From contig NZ_CP109178.1 in the NCBI RefSeq assembly GCF_036248255.1, positions 7,507,001 to 7,571,000 of the forward strand: a DNA stretch of 64,000 bases, read 5' to 3'. The translations under genes and the position numbers were made by a program. Position 1 is the first letter of the stretch. Each line of letters begins with the position of its first letter. This DNA is from Streptomyces sp. NBC_01717 (GTDB lineage Bacteria > Actinomycetota > Actinomycetes > Streptomycetales > Streptomycetaceae). Under the pieces are notes generated by a model, which saw only the letters and a list, made by a program, of their open reading frames with translations, had not been told where the DNA came from and made no database searches. Shown piece by piece: positions 1 to 9,523 of the stretch.

Positions 1-118
1 CGTCGTACGCCGACGCACCTGGACGGGTGCCCGGAGGTTGGACCCCTGCACGGGTGACTACGATGGGCCAGCCGGTGGCCGAAGGGGCCGCACGGCCCAC
101 CGACCCCTCGGGAAGGCC
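1..118 (+). other. left edge; possible 3' end of upstream gene
   Basis: All three plus-strand frames lack a clear start here. Frame 3 runs open from the edge to a TGA at 123-125, overlapping the pgsA start, and frame 1 stops at 55-57. Either could be the tail of an upstream gene. In mycobacteria a HIT-family gene precedes pgsA, but too little is visible to say so here. A Shine-Dalgarno-like GGGAAGG sits just before the pgsA ATG. Confidence 0.3.
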
Positions 119-790
119 ATGCTGAACAAGTACGCGCGTGCATTTTTTACGCGTGTCCTCACACCGTTCGCCGCACTGCTGCTCCGTCTCGGCGTGAGCC
201 CTGACGCGGTCACGCTCATCGGTACGGCCGGAGTGATGGCAGGTGCGCTGGTCTTCTTCCCCATGGGCGAGTTCTTCTGGGGCACGATCGTCATCACGAT
301 CTTCGTCTTCTCCGACCTCGTAGACGGGAACATGGCCCGGCAGGCCGGTATCTCCAGCCGCTGGGGCGCGTTCCTGGACTCGACGCTGGACCGGGTCGCC
401 GACGGGGCGATCTTCGGCGGGTTCGCGCTCTGGTACGCGGGCAACGGCGACGACAACGTGCTGTGCGCGGTGGCGATCTTCTGCCTGGCCAGCGGCCAGG
501 TGGTCTCGTACACGAAGGCCCGCGGCGAATCGATCGGCCTGCCGGTCGCGGTCAACGGTCTGGTCGAGCGTGCCGAGCGGCTGGTGATCTCGCTGGTGGC
601 GGCCGGGCTGGCCGGGCTCCACAAGTTCGGTGTGCCGGGGATCGACATCCTGCTGCCGATCGCGCTGTGGATCGTCGCCATCGGCAGTCTGGTGACGCTC
701 GTGCAGCGGGTGGTGACCGTGCGCCGCGAGTCCGCGGAGGCCGACGCGGCCGCCGCGGCGGCGGACCGGGGGAGCGAGGCCGCCCAGTGA
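119..790 (+). CDS. pgsA: phosphatidylinositol phosphate synthase (CDP-alcohol phosphotransferase)
   Basis: A 223-aa polytopic membrane enzyme. It carries the full CDP-alcohol phosphotransferase signature D-x2-D-G-x2-A-R-x8-G-x3-D-x3-D: D66, D69, G70, A73, R74, G83, D87 and D91; the Asp residues bind the divalent metals. It should join CDP-diacylglycerol to inositol 1-phosphate, the first step to phosphatidylinositol and its mannosides. The substrate is inferred from the coupled acyltransferase and PimA genes downstream, as in the mycobacterial PIM cluster; a glycerol-phosphate-using PgsA is the alternative. The ATG at 119 is preferred over an upstream in-frame ATG at 38 because it has GGGAAGG 7-8 nt before it and starts the hydrophobic N-terminus directly. 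Confidence 0.88.
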   Translation: MLNKYARAFFTRVLTPFAALLLRLGVSPDAVTLIGTAGVMAGALVFFPMGEFFWGTIVITIFVFSDLVDGNMARQAGISSRWGAFLDSTLDRVADGAIFGGFALWYAGNGDDNVLCAVAIFCLASGQVVSYTKARGESIGLPVAVNGLVERAERLVISLVAAGLAGLHKFGVPGIDILLPIALWIVAIGSLVTLVQRVVTVRRESAEADAAAAAADRGSEAAQ

Positions 791-1722
791 GCGGCACCCA
801 GGGGGAGTCGAAGCCAGGGCTGAAGGATCGGCTGACCGACGGTCTGTACGGGCTCGGCTGGGGCGCGGTGAAGAAGCTCCCCGAACCGGTCGCGCAGGCC
901 CTCTTCCGTGCCCTCGCCGACCAGGTGTGGAAGCGGCGCGGCAAGAGTGTGCTGCGGCTGGAGTCGAACCTGGCGAGGGTGGTGCCGGACGCGAGCCCGG
1001 CCCGCCTGGCCGAGCTCTCCAGGGCCGGGATGCGCTCGTACATGCGCTACTGGATGGAGTCGTTCCGCCTGCCGACGTGGAGTCCGGAGCGGATCAAGGC
1101 CGGCATAGACGTCTCGGACGCCCGCCGGCTGACCGACGGTCTCGACGCCGGACGCGGTGTGATCCTTGCCCTGCCTCACCTGGCCAACTGGGATCTGGCA
1201 GGGGCCTGGGTCACCACCGATATGAAGGTGCCGTTCACCACGGTCGCCGAGCGGCTGAAGCCCGAATCCCTGTACGACCGGTTCGTCGCCTACCGCGAGG
1301 GGCTCGGCATGGAGGTCCTGCCGCACACCGGCGGATCCGCCTTCGGCACCCTGGCACGGCGCCTGCGCGACGGCGGCCTGGTCTGTCTGGTCTCCGACCG
1401 CGATCTGTCCGCATCCGGTGTCGAGGTGACGTTCTTCGGCGACACGGCACGGATGCCCGCCGGCCCCGCGCTGCTGGCCCAGCAGACCGGTGCGCTGCTG
1501 CTGCCCGTGACCCTCCGGTACGACGGGACTCCGGTGATGAAGGCACGGATCCACCCGGCCGTCGAGGTGCCCGAGTCAGGTACGCGTACCGAGAAGACGT
1601 CTGTGATGACACAGGCGCTGGCCGATGCCTTCGCCACCGGAATCGCGGAGCACCCGGAGGACTGGCACATGCTGCAGCGGCTCTGGCTCGCCGACCTCGA
1701 ACCCAGGGAGGAGCAGTCGTGA
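787..1722 (+). CDS. phosphatidylinositol mannoside acyltransferase (LpxL/HtrB-like)
   Basis: A 311-aa protein of the lipid A biosynthesis acyltransferase family. The catalytic HX4D motif is clear in LPHLANWDLAG (His-x4-Asp, around residue 130). By position between pgsA and pimA it matches the mycobacterial acyltransferase that acylates the mannose of PIM1/PIM2 on the cytoplasmic face of the membrane. The GTG start overlaps the pgsA stop (GTGA), so translation is probably coupled. The in-frame extension upstream of 787 lies wholly inside pgsA and is rejected. The acyl donor and exact acceptor are inferred from context. Confidence 0.85.
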   Translation: MSGTQGESKPGLKDRLTDGLYGLGWGAVKKLPEPVAQALFRALADQVWKRRGKSVLRLESNLARVVPDASPARLAELSRAGMRSYMRYWMESFRLPTWSPERIKAGIDVSDARRLTDGLDAGRGVILALPHLANWDLAGAWVTTDMKVPFTTVAERLKPESLYDRFVAYREGLGMEVLPHTGGSAFGTLARRLRDGGLVCLVSDRDLSASGVEVTFFGDTARMPAGPALLAQQTGALLLPVTLRYDGTPVMKARIHPAVEVPESGTRTEKTSVMTQALADAFATGIAEHPEDWHMLQRLWLADLEPREEQS

Positions 1723-2879
1723 AGATCGGCATCGTCTGCCCGTACTCCTGGGACGTACCGGGCGGCGTGCAGTTCCATATCCGCGACCTGGCCGAGCACC
1801 TGATCCGCCTCGGTCACCAGGTGTCGGTGCTGGCCCCCGCCGACGACGAGACGCCGCTGCCGCCGTACGTGGTGTCCGCGGGCCGGGCCGTACCCGTCCC
1901 GTACAACGGCTCCGTCGCCCGGCTGAACTTCGGATTCCTCTCCGCTGCGCGGGTGCGCCGCTGGCTGCACGACGGCACCTTCGACGTGATCCACATCCAT
2001 GAGCCGACCTCGCCGTCGCTGGGGCTGCTCACCTGCTGGGCCGCGCAGGGGCCGATCGTCGCCACGTTCCACACCTCCAACCCGCGCTCCCGGGCGATGA
2101 TCGCCGCCTACCCGATCCTGCAGCCCGCGCTGGAGAAGATCAGCGCGCGCATCGCGGTGAGCGAGTACGCGCGCCGGACCCTGGTCGAGCACCTCGGCGG
2201 TGACGCGGTGGTCATTCCGAACGGGGTCGACGTCGGCTTCTTCGACAAGGCCGAGCCCAAGCCCGAATGGCAGGGCGGGACGATCGGCTTCATCGGGCGC
2301 ATCGACGAGCCGCGCAAGGGCCTGCCAGTCCTGATGAGGGCACTGCCCGCGATCCTCGCAGCCCGCCCGGACACCAGGCTGCTGGTGGCGGGCCGGGGTG
2401 ACGAGGAGGAGGCCGTCGCCTCGCTGCCCGAGGAGATGCGCGAGCGCGTCGAATTCCTCGGCATGGTGAGCGACGAGGACAAGGCAAGGCTGCTGCGCAG
2501 TGTCGACGTGTACGTGGCCCCCAACACGGGCGGCGAGAGCTTCGGGATCATTCTGGTCGAGGCGATGTCGGCGGGTGCACCGGTCCTCGCCAGCGATCTG
2601 GATGCGTTCGCCCAGGTACTGGACCTGGGCGCGGCGGGCGAGCTGTTCGCCAACGAGGACGCGGACGCGCTGGCGGCGGCGGCGATCCGGCTGCTCGGCG
2701 ATCCTGAGCGGCGCGCGGAGCTGAGCCATCGGGGCAGCGCGCATGTGCGGCGGTTCGACTGGTCGACGGTGGCGGCGGACATCCTCGCGGTGTACGAGAC
2801 GGTGACGGACGGGGCCGCATCGGTGGCGACGGACGAACGCACGGGCCTGCGGGCCCGGTTCGGGCTGGCCCGACCCTGA
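1719..2879 (+). CDS. pimA: phosphatidylinositol alpha-mannosyltransferase PimA
   Basis: A 386-aa GT4 (GT-B fold) glycosyltransferase that transfers mannose from GDP-mannose to phosphatidylinositol. Visible landmarks are the N-terminal loop DVPGGVQFH, the acceptor-domain HEPTSPS, IGFIGRIDEPRKGL opening the C-terminal Rossmann domain, and the E-x7-E nucleotide-sugar motif ESFGIILVE. Start is GTG 1719, overlapping the previous stop by 4 nt, with GGGAGGAG at 1706-1713. Together with the two upstream genes it forms one translationally coupled PIM operon. The length fits the family. Confidence 0.92.
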   Translation: MKIGIVCPYSWDVPGGVQFHIRDLAEHLIRLGHQVSVLAPADDETPLPPYVVSAGRAVPVPYNGSVARLNFGFLSAARVRRWLHDGTFDVIHIHEPTSPSLGLLTCWAAQGPIVATFHTSNPRSRAMIAAYPILQPALEKISARIAVSEYARRTLVEHLGGDAVVIPNGVDVGFFDKAEPKPEWQGGTIGFIGRIDEPRKGLPVLMRALPAILAARPDTRLLVAGRGDEEEAVASLPEEMRERVEFLGMVSDEDKARLLRSVDVYVAPNTGGESFGIILVEAMSAGAPVLASDLDAFAQVLDLGAAGELFANEDADALAAAAIRLLGDPERRAELSHRGSAHVRRFDWSTVAADILAVYETVTDGAASVATDERTGLRARFGLARP

Positions 2880-3079
2880 GGCCTGACGCTCCTGTTCCGG
2901 GCCGGCCGGCCCAGGTCCGTCCGGGCTTCGTGCGGTCCGGCCCGGGGCGGTGGACCGCATGTCCGGGCATCTCGGGGCCGTCCGTCCCGGGCCCGACCGG
3001 CGCGATCGAGGGCCAGGGTCCGGGGCTGCTTCCCGGGCAGGGGTGCGGGCCGGAGGGCGGGGACGCGCGCGGCCGACGG

Positions 3080-3085
3080 TAGCCT
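3080..3085 (+). promoter_or_regulatory. -10 hexamer TAGCCT, leaderless-type
   Basis: TAGCCT ends 8 nt before the GTG at 3094, and no Shine-Dalgarno lies between them. In Streptomyces this spacing puts the transcription start at or next to the start codon, so the mRNA is probably leaderless. No convincing -35 is seen. The 200 nt upstream (2880-3079) is very GC-rich, with several short CCGGGC-type inverted repeats that may end the pimA transcript. Confidence 0.45.
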
Positions 3086-3093
3086 TGCGGCCC

Positions 3094-3639
3094 GTGACCG
3101 AAACCCTCATCTGGATCGCCGTCGCGATCGTCGCGATCGGCCTGTACCTCAGCTGGACCGCCGGACGGCTGGACCGGCTGCACACGCGGATCGACGCCGC
3201 CCGCGCCGCCCTCGACGCACAACTGCTGCGCCGTGCCTCGGTCACCCAGGAACTGGCCACGTCGGGTGTCCTCGACCCGGCCGCGTCCATCGTGCTGTAC
3301 GAGGCCGCGCACGCGGCCCGGCAGTCGGAGGAGGAGCACCGCGAGGTCGCGGAGAGCGAGCTCAGCACCGCGCTGCGGGCGGTGTTCGGCGAGCCGGCCC
3401 AGGTGGAGGCCGTGAAGGAGATCCCCGGCGGCGAGGAGGCCGCGTCGGAGCTGGCCGCGGCCGTGCGACGGGTCCCGATGGCGCGGCGGTTCCACAACGA
3501 CGCGGTGCGCGCGGCGCGTGCGCTGCGCAGGCACCGCACGGTGCGCTGGTTCCGGCTGGCCGGACACGCACCGTTCCCCTTGGCCTTCGAGATGGACGAC
3601 GAGCCGCCGGTCGCGCTGGCGGACCGCCCGGTCAGCTGA
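3094..3639 (+). CDS. conserved membrane-anchored protein of unknown function
   Basis: A 181-aa protein with one N-terminal membrane span (about residues 4-22), followed by a charged, probably helical region rich in Arg, Glu and Ala; the N-terminal layout recalls LemA-like proteins. I do not recognise a catalytic motif. In mycobacteria a membrane protein with a Nudix domain lies at the same position after pimA. No Nudix box (GX5EX7REUXEEXGU) is visible here, so at most the N-terminal part would correspond. GTG 3094 is chosen over an in-frame ATG at 2950 because the membrane segment starts there and a -10 hexamer lies just upstream. Confidence 0.7.
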   Translation: MTETLIWIAVAIVAIGLYLSWTAGRLDRLHTRIDAARAALDAQLLRRASVTQELATSGVLDPAASIVLYEAAHAARQSEEEHREVAESELSTALRAVFGEPAQVEAVKEIPGGEEAASELAAAVRRVPMARRFHNDAVRAARALRRHRTVRWFRLAGHAPFPLAFEMDDEPPVALADRPVS

Positions 3640-3804
3640 CGGGAGAACGGCCGCCACCGGGCCCTCATCTCCCGCACGGAGGGCCTGTACGTGGCGCACA
3701 GGATCACCACTCGTGCCGAGAGGCCCCCCGCTCCTGCTCGGTGCAAGGTGTGCCGTTCACCCCGTAGACGGCCGTACGCCGCCAGAACGATCCACCGGCC
3801 TGCC

Positions 3805-3830
3805 ATTGGCCCTTGCTGTGGACTGGTTCC
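3805..3830 (+). promoter_or_regulatory. possible operator upstream of pdxS
   Basis: The 258-nt gap before pdxS contains two similar short blocks, ATTGGCCC at 3805-3812 and TGGACTGGTTCC at 3819-3830, in a locally less GC-rich stretch. MocR-type PdxR regulators of pdxST in actinobacteria use repeated TGGAC-like half-sites, so this is a candidate, but no PdxR gene is in the window and the match is weak. Confidence 0.25.
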
Positions 3831-3897
3831 GAGGAGTTTGCTGAGCAGAGCACCAACGAGCACCATCAGCATCTTTTTCTCCGAGTGAGGTCGATCC

Positions 3898-4818
3898 GTG
3901 TCCACGCTTCCCACCACCCCGCAGTCCACCGACTCCCCGGCGACCGGCACCGCGCGCGTCAAGCGCGGCATGGCCGAGCAGCTCAAGGGCGGCGTGATCA
4001 TGGACGTCGTCAACGCCGAGCAGGCGAAGATCGCCGAGGACGCGGGCGCCGTGGCCGTCATGGCACTCGAGCGGGTGCCCGCCGACATCCGCAAGGACGG
4101 CGGCGTGGCCCGGATGTCCGACCCGAACATGATCGAAGAGATCATCGAGGCCGTCTCCATCCCGGTGATGGCGAAGTCCCGCATCGGCCACTTCGTCGAG
4201 GCCCAGGTCCTGCAGTCCCTCGGCGTCGACTACATCGACGAGTCCGAGGTCCTCACCCCGGCCGACGAGGTCAACCACAGCGACAAGTTCGCTTTCACCA
4301 CGCCGTTCGTCTGCGGCGCCACCAACCTGGGCGAGGCGCTGCGCCGCATCGCCGAGGGTGCGGCCATGATCCGCTCGAAGGGCGAGGCCGGCACCGGCAA
4401 CGTCGTCGAGGCGGTCCGCCACCTGCGCCAGATCAAGAACGAGATCGCCCGGCTGCGCGGCTACGACAACAACGAGCTGTACGCCGCAGCCAAGGAGCTC
4501 CGCGCCCCGTACGAGCTGGTCAAGGAGGTCGCCGAGCTCGGCAAGCTGCCCGTCGTCCTGTTCTCCGCGGGTGGCGTGGCCACCCCGGCCGACGCCGCGC
4601 TGATGCGCCAGCTCGGTGCCGAGGGCGTCTTCGTCGGCTCCGGCATCTTCAAGTCCGGCGACCCGGCCAAGCGCGCCGCCGCCATCGTGAAGGCCACCAC
4701 CTTCTACGACGACCCGAAGATCATCGCGGATGCCTCCCGCAACCTGGGTGAGGCCATGGTCGGCATCAACTGCGACACGCTGCCCGAGACCGAGCGCTAC
4801 GCCAACCGCGGCTGGTAG
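3898..4818 (+). CDS. pdxS: pyridoxal 5'-phosphate synthase subunit PdxS
   Basis: A 306-aa (beta/alpha)8-barrel synthase subunit of the DXP-independent vitamin B6 pathway. It makes PLP from ribose 5-phosphate, glyceraldehyde 3-phosphate and ammonia supplied by PdxT. Family marks are [20 protein letters not shown] near the N-terminus, the lysine in [10 protein letters not shown], and the signature [16 protein letters not shown]. The start is GTG 3898 with GAGG about 9 nt upstream; the first 20 or so residues are Thr/Pro-rich and poorly conserved, which is normal. pdxT follows after 6 nt, so the two subunits are co-expressed. Confidence 0.96.
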   Translation: MSTLPTTPQSTDSPATGTARVKRGMAEQLKGGVIMDVVNAEQAKIAEDAGAVAVMALERVPADIRKDGGVARMSDPNMIEEIIEAVSIPVMAKSRIGHFVEAQVLQSLGVDYIDESEVLTPADEVNHSDKFAFTTPFVCGATNLGEALRRIAEGAAMIRSKGEAGTGNVVEAVRHLRQIKNEIARLRGYDNNELYAAAKELRAPYELVKEVAELGKLPVVLFSAGGVATPADAALMRQLGAEGVFVGSGIFKSGDPAKRAAAIVKATTFYDDPKIIADASRNLGEAMVGINCDTLPETERYANRGW

Positions 4819-4824
4819 TCACTG

Positions 4825-5418
4825 ATGAGCGACACCCCTGTGATCGGAGTCCTGGCTCTTCAGGGCGACGTACGGGAGCACCTGATCGCCCTGGCCTCGG
4901 CCGATGCCCTGGCCAGGCCGATCCGGCGCCCCGAGGAACTCGCCGAGGTCGACGGTCTTGTCATACCCGGCGGTGAGTCCACCACCATGTCCAAGCTGGC
5001 CGTCCTGTTCGGCATGCTGGAGCCGCTGCGCGAGCGGGTACGCGCCGGAATGCCGGTCTACGGCACCTGCGCGGGAATGATCCTGCTGGCGGACAAGATC
5101 CTCGACCCGCGCTCGGGCCAGGAGACCATCGGCGGCATCGACATGATCGTGCGCCGTAACGCCTTCGGGCGGCAGAACGAGTCCTTCGAGGCGGCCGTCG
5201 AGGTCACCGGAATCGACGGCGGTCCGGTCGAAGGCGTCTTCATCCGGGCCCCCTGGGTGGAGTCGGTCGGCGCACAGGCCCAGGTCGTGGCCGAGCACGG
5301 TGGTCACATCGTCGCCGTACGGCAGGGAAACGCCCTGGCGACGTCATTTCACCCGGAACTGACCGGGGACCACCGAGTTCACGCGCTCTTCGTCGACATG
5401 GTGCGCGCAGTCCGCTGA
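4825..5418 (+). CDS. pdxT: pyridoxal 5'-phosphate synthase glutaminase subunit PdxT
   Basis: A 197-aa class I glutamine amidotransferase that hydrolyses glutamine and channels ammonia to PdxS. The conserved PGGEST motif, the nucleophile in YGTCAGM and the His-x-Glu pair in SFHPEL form the complete catalytic triad. The ATG lies 6 nt after the pdxS stop with only a weak ribosome site, suggesting coupling. The length is typical. Confidence 0.96.
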   Translation: MSDTPVIGVLALQGDVREHLIALASADALARPIRRPEELAEVDGLVIPGGESTTMSKLAVLFGMLEPLRERVRAGMPVYGTCAGMILLADKILDPRSGQETIGGIDMIVRRNAFGRQNESFEAAVEVTGIDGGPVEGVFIRAPWVESVGAQAQVVAEHGGHIVAVRQGNALATSFHPELTGDHRVHALFVDMVRAVR

Positions 5419-5429
5419 CTCGATCCCGG

Positions 5430-5435
5430 TAGGAT
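5430..5435 (+). promoter_or_regulatory. -10 hexamer TAGGAT upstream of yebC
   Basis: TAGGAT lies 12 nt after the pdxT stop and about 45 nt before the yebC ATG. It fits the Streptomyces housekeeping -10 (TAgRaT). No good -35 is seen at 17-18 nt upstream. A strong AAGGAGA Shine-Dalgarno follows at 5467-5473. Confidence 0.4.
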
Positions 5436-5480
5436 CTCTCGGGTTCGTTAAGAAATTGGTGACGCGAAGGAGACAGGCAG

Positions 5481-6233
5481 ATGTCCGGCCACTCTAAATG
5501 GGCTACGACGAAGCACAAGAAGGCCGTGATTGACGCCAAGCGCGGCAAGCTCTTCGCGAAGCTGATCAAGAACATCGAGGTCGCGGCCCGCACCGGCGGT
5601 GTGGACCCCGAGGGCAACCCGACCCTCGTCGATGCGATCCAGAAGGCCAAGAAGAGCTCCGTCCCGAACAAGAACATCGACTCCGCGGTCAAGCGCGGTG
5701 GCGGTCTCGAAGCGGGCGGCGTCGACTACCAGACGATCATGTACGAGGGTTACGGCCCGAACGGTGTCGCGGTGCTCATCGAGTGCCTCACCGACAACCG
5801 CAACCGTGCTGCCTCCGACGTGCGGGTCGCGATGACCCGCAACGGTGGTTCGATGGCCGACCCGGGTTCGGTCTCGTACCTGTTCAACCGCAAGGGCGTC
5901 GTCATCGTCCCCAAGGGCGAGCTGACCGAGGACGACGTCCTCGGTGCGGTGCTCGACGCGGGCGCCGAGGAGGTCAACGACCTCGGTGAGTCCTACGAGG
6001 TCGTCAGCGAGGCCACGGACATGGTCGCGGTCCGTACCGCGCTCCAGCAGGCCGGCATCGACTACGACTCCGCCGAGGCCAACTTCCTGCCCACCATGCA
6101 GGTCGAGCTGGACGAGGAAGGCGCACGCAAGATCTTCAAGCTGATCGACGCGCTGGAGGACAGCGACGACGTGCAGAACGTCTTCGCCAACTTCGACGTC
6201 TCGGACGAGGTCATGGAGAAGGTCGACGCCTGA
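5481..6233 (+). CDS. yebC: YebC/PmpR family regulator
   Basis: A 250-aa three-domain protein of the YebC/PmpR/TACO1 family, recognised by its opening [20 protein letters not shown] and the acidic C-terminal domain. Members have been described as DNA-binding regulators and, more recently, as factors helping ribosomes through proline-rich stretches. The family is often next to ruvC, as here. It has its own -10 and a strong Shine-Dalgarno, and is separated from ruvC by a terminator hairpin. Confidence 0.95.
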   Translation: MSGHSKWATTKHKKAVIDAKRGKLFAKLIKNIEVAARTGGVDPEGNPTLVDAIQKAKKSSVPNKNIDSAVKRGGGLEAGGVDYQTIMYEGYGPNGVAVLIECLTDNRNRAASDVRVAMTRNGGSMADPGSVSYLFNRKGVVIVPKGELTEDDVLGAVLDAGAEEVNDLGESYEVVSEATDMVAVRTALQQAGIDYDSAEANFLPTMQVELDEEGARKIFKLIDALEDSDDVQNVFANFDVSDEVMEKVDA

Positions 6234-6257
6234 GGCGCACTCAGCACAGCCTTCAGC

Positions 6258-6290
6258 ACGGGCCGGCGGGGACACACCCCGTCGGCCCGT
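6258..6290 (+). terminator. GC-rich hairpin terminator after yebC
   Basis: A 14-bp stem (ACGGGCCGGCGGGG at 6258-6271 with its complement at 6277-6290, one G-U pair) closes a 5-nt ACACA loop. There is no T-tract, as usual for Streptomyces. Confidence 0.75.
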
Positions 6291-6354
6291 CGCATTGTCA
6301 GTGCGAGCCGATAGCCTGCGGGAACAGTTGACCGATCGGCAGAGGGGGCGCTTC

Positions 6355-6927
6355 ATGCGGGTACTGGGCGTGGACCCGGGGCTGACCCGGTGCGGCGTCG
6401 GCGTCGTCGAAGGCGTCGCGGGCCGCCCGCTGACGATGCTCGGGGTCGGCGTCGTGCGCACCCCGGCCGATGCGGAGCTCGGCCACCGACTGGTCGCCAT
6501 CGAGCGAGGCATCGAGGAGTGGCTCGACGAGCACCGTCCCGAATTCGTCGCCGTGGAGCGGGTGTTCAGCCAGCACAACGTGCGTACGGTGATGGGCACC
6601 GCGCAGGCCAGCGCGGTCGCCATGCTCTGCGCCTCCCGCCGCGGCATCCCCGTCGCCCTGCACACCCCCAGTGAGGTCAAGGCCGCCGTCACCGGCAGCG
6701 GTCGCGCCGACAAGGCGCAGGTCGGCGCGATGGTCACCCGGCTGCTGAGGCTCGACGCCCCGCCGAAGCCGGCCGACGCCGCCGACGCGCTGGCCCTGGC
6801 CATCTGCCACATATGGCGGGCCCCGGCCGTCAACCGCCTCCAGCAGGCGCATGCGGCCGCCGCGGCGGCCCGCACCCCGCGCGTTCCCCGTACCCCCGCA
6901 GTTCCCGTCCGGAAGGTCCCCCGATGA
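6355..6927 (+). CDS. ruvC: Holliday junction endonuclease RuvC
   Basis: A 190-aa RNase H-fold resolvase that cuts Holliday junctions symmetrically. The acidic active-site residues are D7 (GVDPG), E68 (AVERVF) and D141/D144 ([10 protein letters not shown]). The ATG at 6355 is chosen over the GTG at 6295 because GAGGGGG lies just upstream and the protein begins exactly at the family N-terminus. The stop overlaps the ruvA start (ATGA), giving a ruvC-ruvA coupled pair. Confidence 0.96.
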   Translation: MRVLGVDPGLTRCGVGVVEGVAGRPLTMLGVGVVRTPADAELGHRLVAIERGIEEWLDEHRPEFVAVERVFSQHNVRTVMGTAQASAVAMLCASRRGIPVALHTPSEVKAAVTGSGRADKAQVGAMVTRLLRLDAPPKPADAADALALAICHIWRAPAVNRLQQAHAAAAAARTPRVPRTPAVPVRKVPR

Positions 6928-7550
6928 TCGCCTTCGTCAGCGGCCCCGTCGCCGCACTCGCCCCGACCACGGCCGTGATCGAGGTCGGTGGCATCGGCAT
7001 GGCCGTCCAGTGCAGCCCCCACACCCTCGCCGACCTGCGGATCGGTCAGGAGGCCAGGCTGGCCACCTCGCTCGTCGTGCGGGAGGACTCGCTGACGCTC
7101 TACGGCTTCGCCGACGACGACCAGCGGCAGGTCTTCGAGCTGCTGCAGACCGCCAGCGGCGTCGGCCCGAGGCTCGCCCAGGCGATGCTGGCCGTGCACA
7201 GCCCGGACGCCCTGCGCCTCGCCGTCTCCTCCGGCGACGAGAAGGCGCTCACCGCTGTCCCCGGCATCGGCAAGAAGGGTGCGCAGAAACTCCTTCTCGA
7301 GCTGAAGGACAGGCTCGGCGAGCCCGTCGGCGCCCACATCGGCCGGCAGGGGATCGGCACCGCCGTCTCCTCCTCCTGGCGCGACCAGCTGCATGCCGCC
7401 CTGATCGGCCTCGGCTACGCGAGCCGTGAGGCCGACGAAGCGGTCTCCGCCGTTGCCCCGCAGGCCGAGGCCGCCCTCGCCGAGGGCGCCCAGCCGCCCG
7501 TACCGCAGCTGCTGCGCGCCGCCCTGCAGACCCTCAACCGCGCACGCTGA
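6924..7550 (+). CDS. ruvA: Holliday junction helicase subunit RuvA
   Basis: A 208-aa junction-binding subunit; tetramers hold the Holliday junction and recruit RuvB rings. It has an N-terminal OB-fold, two helix-hairpin-helix motifs ([12 protein letters not shown] and [13 protein letters not shown]) and a C-terminal RuvB-binding helical domain. It starts at the ATG overlapping the ruvC stop; the longer in-frame extension lies inside ruvC and is rejected. Confidence 0.96.
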   Translation: MIAFVSGPVAALAPTTAVIEVGGIGMAVQCSPHTLADLRIGQEARLATSLVVREDSLTLYGFADDDQRQVFELLQTASGVGPRLAQAMLAVHSPDALRLAVSSGDEKALTAVPGIGKKGAQKLLLELKDRLGEPVGAHIGRQGIGTAVSSSWRDQLHAALIGLGYASREADEAVSAVAPQAEAALAEGAQPPVPQLLRAALQTLNRAR

Positions 7551-7621
7551 CCGGACGCGACACCCCGACGCACGGGCATCGCACGGCCCGGCACCGAAAC
7601 ACCCGAGGCGGGACTGACCGA

Positions 7622-8695
7622 ATGAACTGGGACGACACCGGACCCGACACCGACGAGCGGCTCGACGAGCGCCTCGTCGACGCAGGCGCGGACGGCGAGG
7701 ACACCGCGGTCGAAGCCGCCCTGCGGCCGAAGGACCTCGACGAGTTCGTCGGCCAGGAGAAGGTGCGCGAACAGCTCGACCTGGTCCTGAAGGCGGCCCT
7801 GGCCCGTGGCGCCACCGCCGACCACGTCCTGCTCTCCGGTGCCCCCGGCCTCGGCAAGACCACCCTCTCCATGATCATCGCTGCCGAGATGGGCGCCCCG
7901 ATCCGGATCACTTCCGGTCCGGCCATCCAGCACGCGGGCGACCTCGCCGCGATCCTTTCCTCCCTCCAGGAGGGCGAGGTCCTCTTCCTCGACGAGATCC
8001 ACCGCATGTCACGGCCCGCCGAAGAGATGCTCTACATGGCCATGGAGGACTTCCGGGTCGACGTCATCGTCGGCAAGGGCCCCGGCGCCACCGCCATCCC
8101 GCTGGAGCTGCCGCCCTTCACCCTGGTCGGTGCCACCACCCGGGCCGGACTCCTGCCGCCACCGCTGCGCGACCGCTTCGGGTTCACCGGCCACATGGAG
8201 TTCTACGCCCCCGCCGAACTGGAACGCGTCATCCACCGCTCGGCCCGCCTCCTCGACGTCGCGATAGACGCCGACGGCGCCGCCGAGATCGCCGGCCGTT
8301 CCCGCGGCACGCCCCGTATCGCCAACCGTCTGCTGCGCCGCGTCCGTGACTACGCCCAGGTCAAGGCGGACGGCCGGATCGACCGCACCGTCGCTGCCGC
8401 GGCCCTCAGGGTGTACGAGGTCGACGCCAGGGGCCTGGACCGGCTGGACCGGGCGGTGCTCGGAGCGCTGCTGAAGCTCTTCGGCGGCGGCCCGGTCGGC
8501 CTGTCCACCCTCGCGGTGGCCGTGGGGGAGGAGCGCGAGACGGTCGAGGAGGTCGCGGAGCCCTTCCTGGTACGGGAAGGTCTGCTGGCCAGGACGCCGA
8601 GGGGCCGGGTCGCCACCCCGGCGGCCTGGACCCATCTGGGTCTCGTCCCCCCGTCCCATGGCGGAAAAGGACAACAGGGTCTTTTTGGGGCGTGA
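7622..8695 (+). CDS. ruvB: Holliday junction helicase motor RuvB
   Basis: A 357-aa AAA+ branch-migration motor. Visible are Walker [10 protein letters not shown], Walker B LFLDEIHR, sensor [18 protein letters not shown] with the arginine finger, and sensor [18 protein letters not shown], then a winged-helix C-terminal domain. The N-terminus has an extra acidic tail of about 30 residues before the conserved region. It lies 71 nt after ruvA in the same direction. Confidence 0.96.
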   Translation: MNWDDTGPDTDERLDERLVDAGADGEDTAVEAALRPKDLDEFVGQEKVREQLDLVLKAALARGATADHVLLSGAPGLGKTTLSMIIAAEMGAPIRITSGPAIQHAGDLAAILSSLQEGEVLFLDEIHRMSRPAEEMLYMAMEDFRVDVIVGKGPGATAIPLELPPFTLVGATTRAGLLPPPLRDRFGFTGHMEFYAPAELERVIHRSARLLDVAIDADGAAEIAGRSRGTPRIANRLLRRVRDYAQVKADGRIDRTVAAAALRVYEVDARGLDRLDRAVLGALLKLFGGGPVGLSTLAVAVGEERETVEEVAEPFLVREGLLARTPRGRVATPAAWTHLGLVPPSHGGKGQQGLFGA

Positions 8696-8743
8696 TGCGT
8701 CACAGGTTGCCCCAGATCAGGAACCACGGTGCCATGCTGGGCG

Positions 8744-8773
8744 TTGTTCCATCGATGCGGACTCGCTTAGACT
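8744..8773 (+). promoter_or_regulatory. promoter upstream of yajC
   Basis: TTGTTC (8744-8749) and TAGACT (8768-8773) are 18 nt apart, a good match to the HrdB-type consensus. The expected start is near 8780, giving an 80-nt leader before the yajC GTG. This separates secretion genes from ruvCAB transcription. Confidence 0.5.
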
Positions 8774-8860
8774 CCGCCGATGCCGTCCGTACAGGGCGGC
8801 GTACCCACCCCCGTAGATCAGGCCGCCTTCCAGCGCGGTCGTGCGAAGGAAACTCGTCCC

Positions 8861-9376
8861 GTGAATCCCGTGACTCTCCTCCCCTTCATCGTGCTCATCG
8901 GGGCCATGTTCCTGATGACCCGGTCCGCCAAGAAGAAGCAGGCTGCCGCCGCGCAGATGCGCAACGAGATGCAGCCCGGCACCGGCGTCCGGACGATCGG
9001 GGGCATGTACGCCACCGTCAAGGAGCTGCACGACGACACGGTTGTCCTTGAGGTCGCACCCGGCGTCCACGCCATCTACGCCAAGAACTCCATCGGCGCC
9101 GTCCTCGACGACGCGGAGTACAACCGGATCGTCCACGGTGACGGCGACGACATCGACGGCGCGATCGTGCCGGACGACGCCTCCTCGCTGACCGAGGCGG
9201 CCGGCGCCGACGAGCCCGTCGAGGCCGACGCGGACGACGACTCCTCGGACAAGGCCAAGATCGACCTGGGCAAGAAGGCCGAGGCCGACGACGTCGAGCC
9301 GAAGGACGAGCCGAAGGCCGAGCCGAAGGACGTCAAGGCCGATGAGAAGGCCGACGGCGAGGCCGACGCGAAGTAG
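8861..9376 (+). CDS. yajC: preprotein translocase accessory subunit YajC
   Basis: A 171-aa single-span membrane protein of the SecDF-YajC complex. The N-terminal helix (about residues 4-20) is followed by a short conserved domain (QPGTGVRTIGGMYATV) and, from about residue 95, an unusually long Asp/Glu/Lys/Ala-rich tail with repeated PKDEPKAEPK-like blocks. The GTG at 8861 has GAAGGA 10-16 nt upstream; an earlier in-frame ATG (8780) would add a non-membrane extension and is rejected. A GTG at 8870 is another possible start. Confidence 0.9.
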   Translation: MNPVTLLPFIVLIGAMFLMTRSAKKKQAAAAQMRNEMQPGTGVRTIGGMYATVKELHDDTVVLEVAPGVHAIYAKNSIGAVLDDAEYNRIVHGDGDDIDGAIVPDDASSLTEAAGADEPVEADADDDSSDKAKIDLGKKAEADDVEPKDEPKAEPKDVKADEKADGEADAK

Positions 9377-9523
9377 GGCATGACTCGGGGGATGCTGTGA
9401 GCCTACCGGCGTCCGGCATCCCCCGGAACGTGCGGTCTTCTGCGGGGGCAGGTCCCCACAACACTTCGTGGCCGCTCGGGCGCGTACCCGGCGCGGGGCG
9501 GTTGGACAGGGAGAAACGAGAAG

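Noticed and set aside
38..118. N-terminal extension of PgsA from the ATG at 38
   Set aside because: The extension is hydrophilic and unlike the family; a Shine-Dalgarno precedes the ATG at 119.
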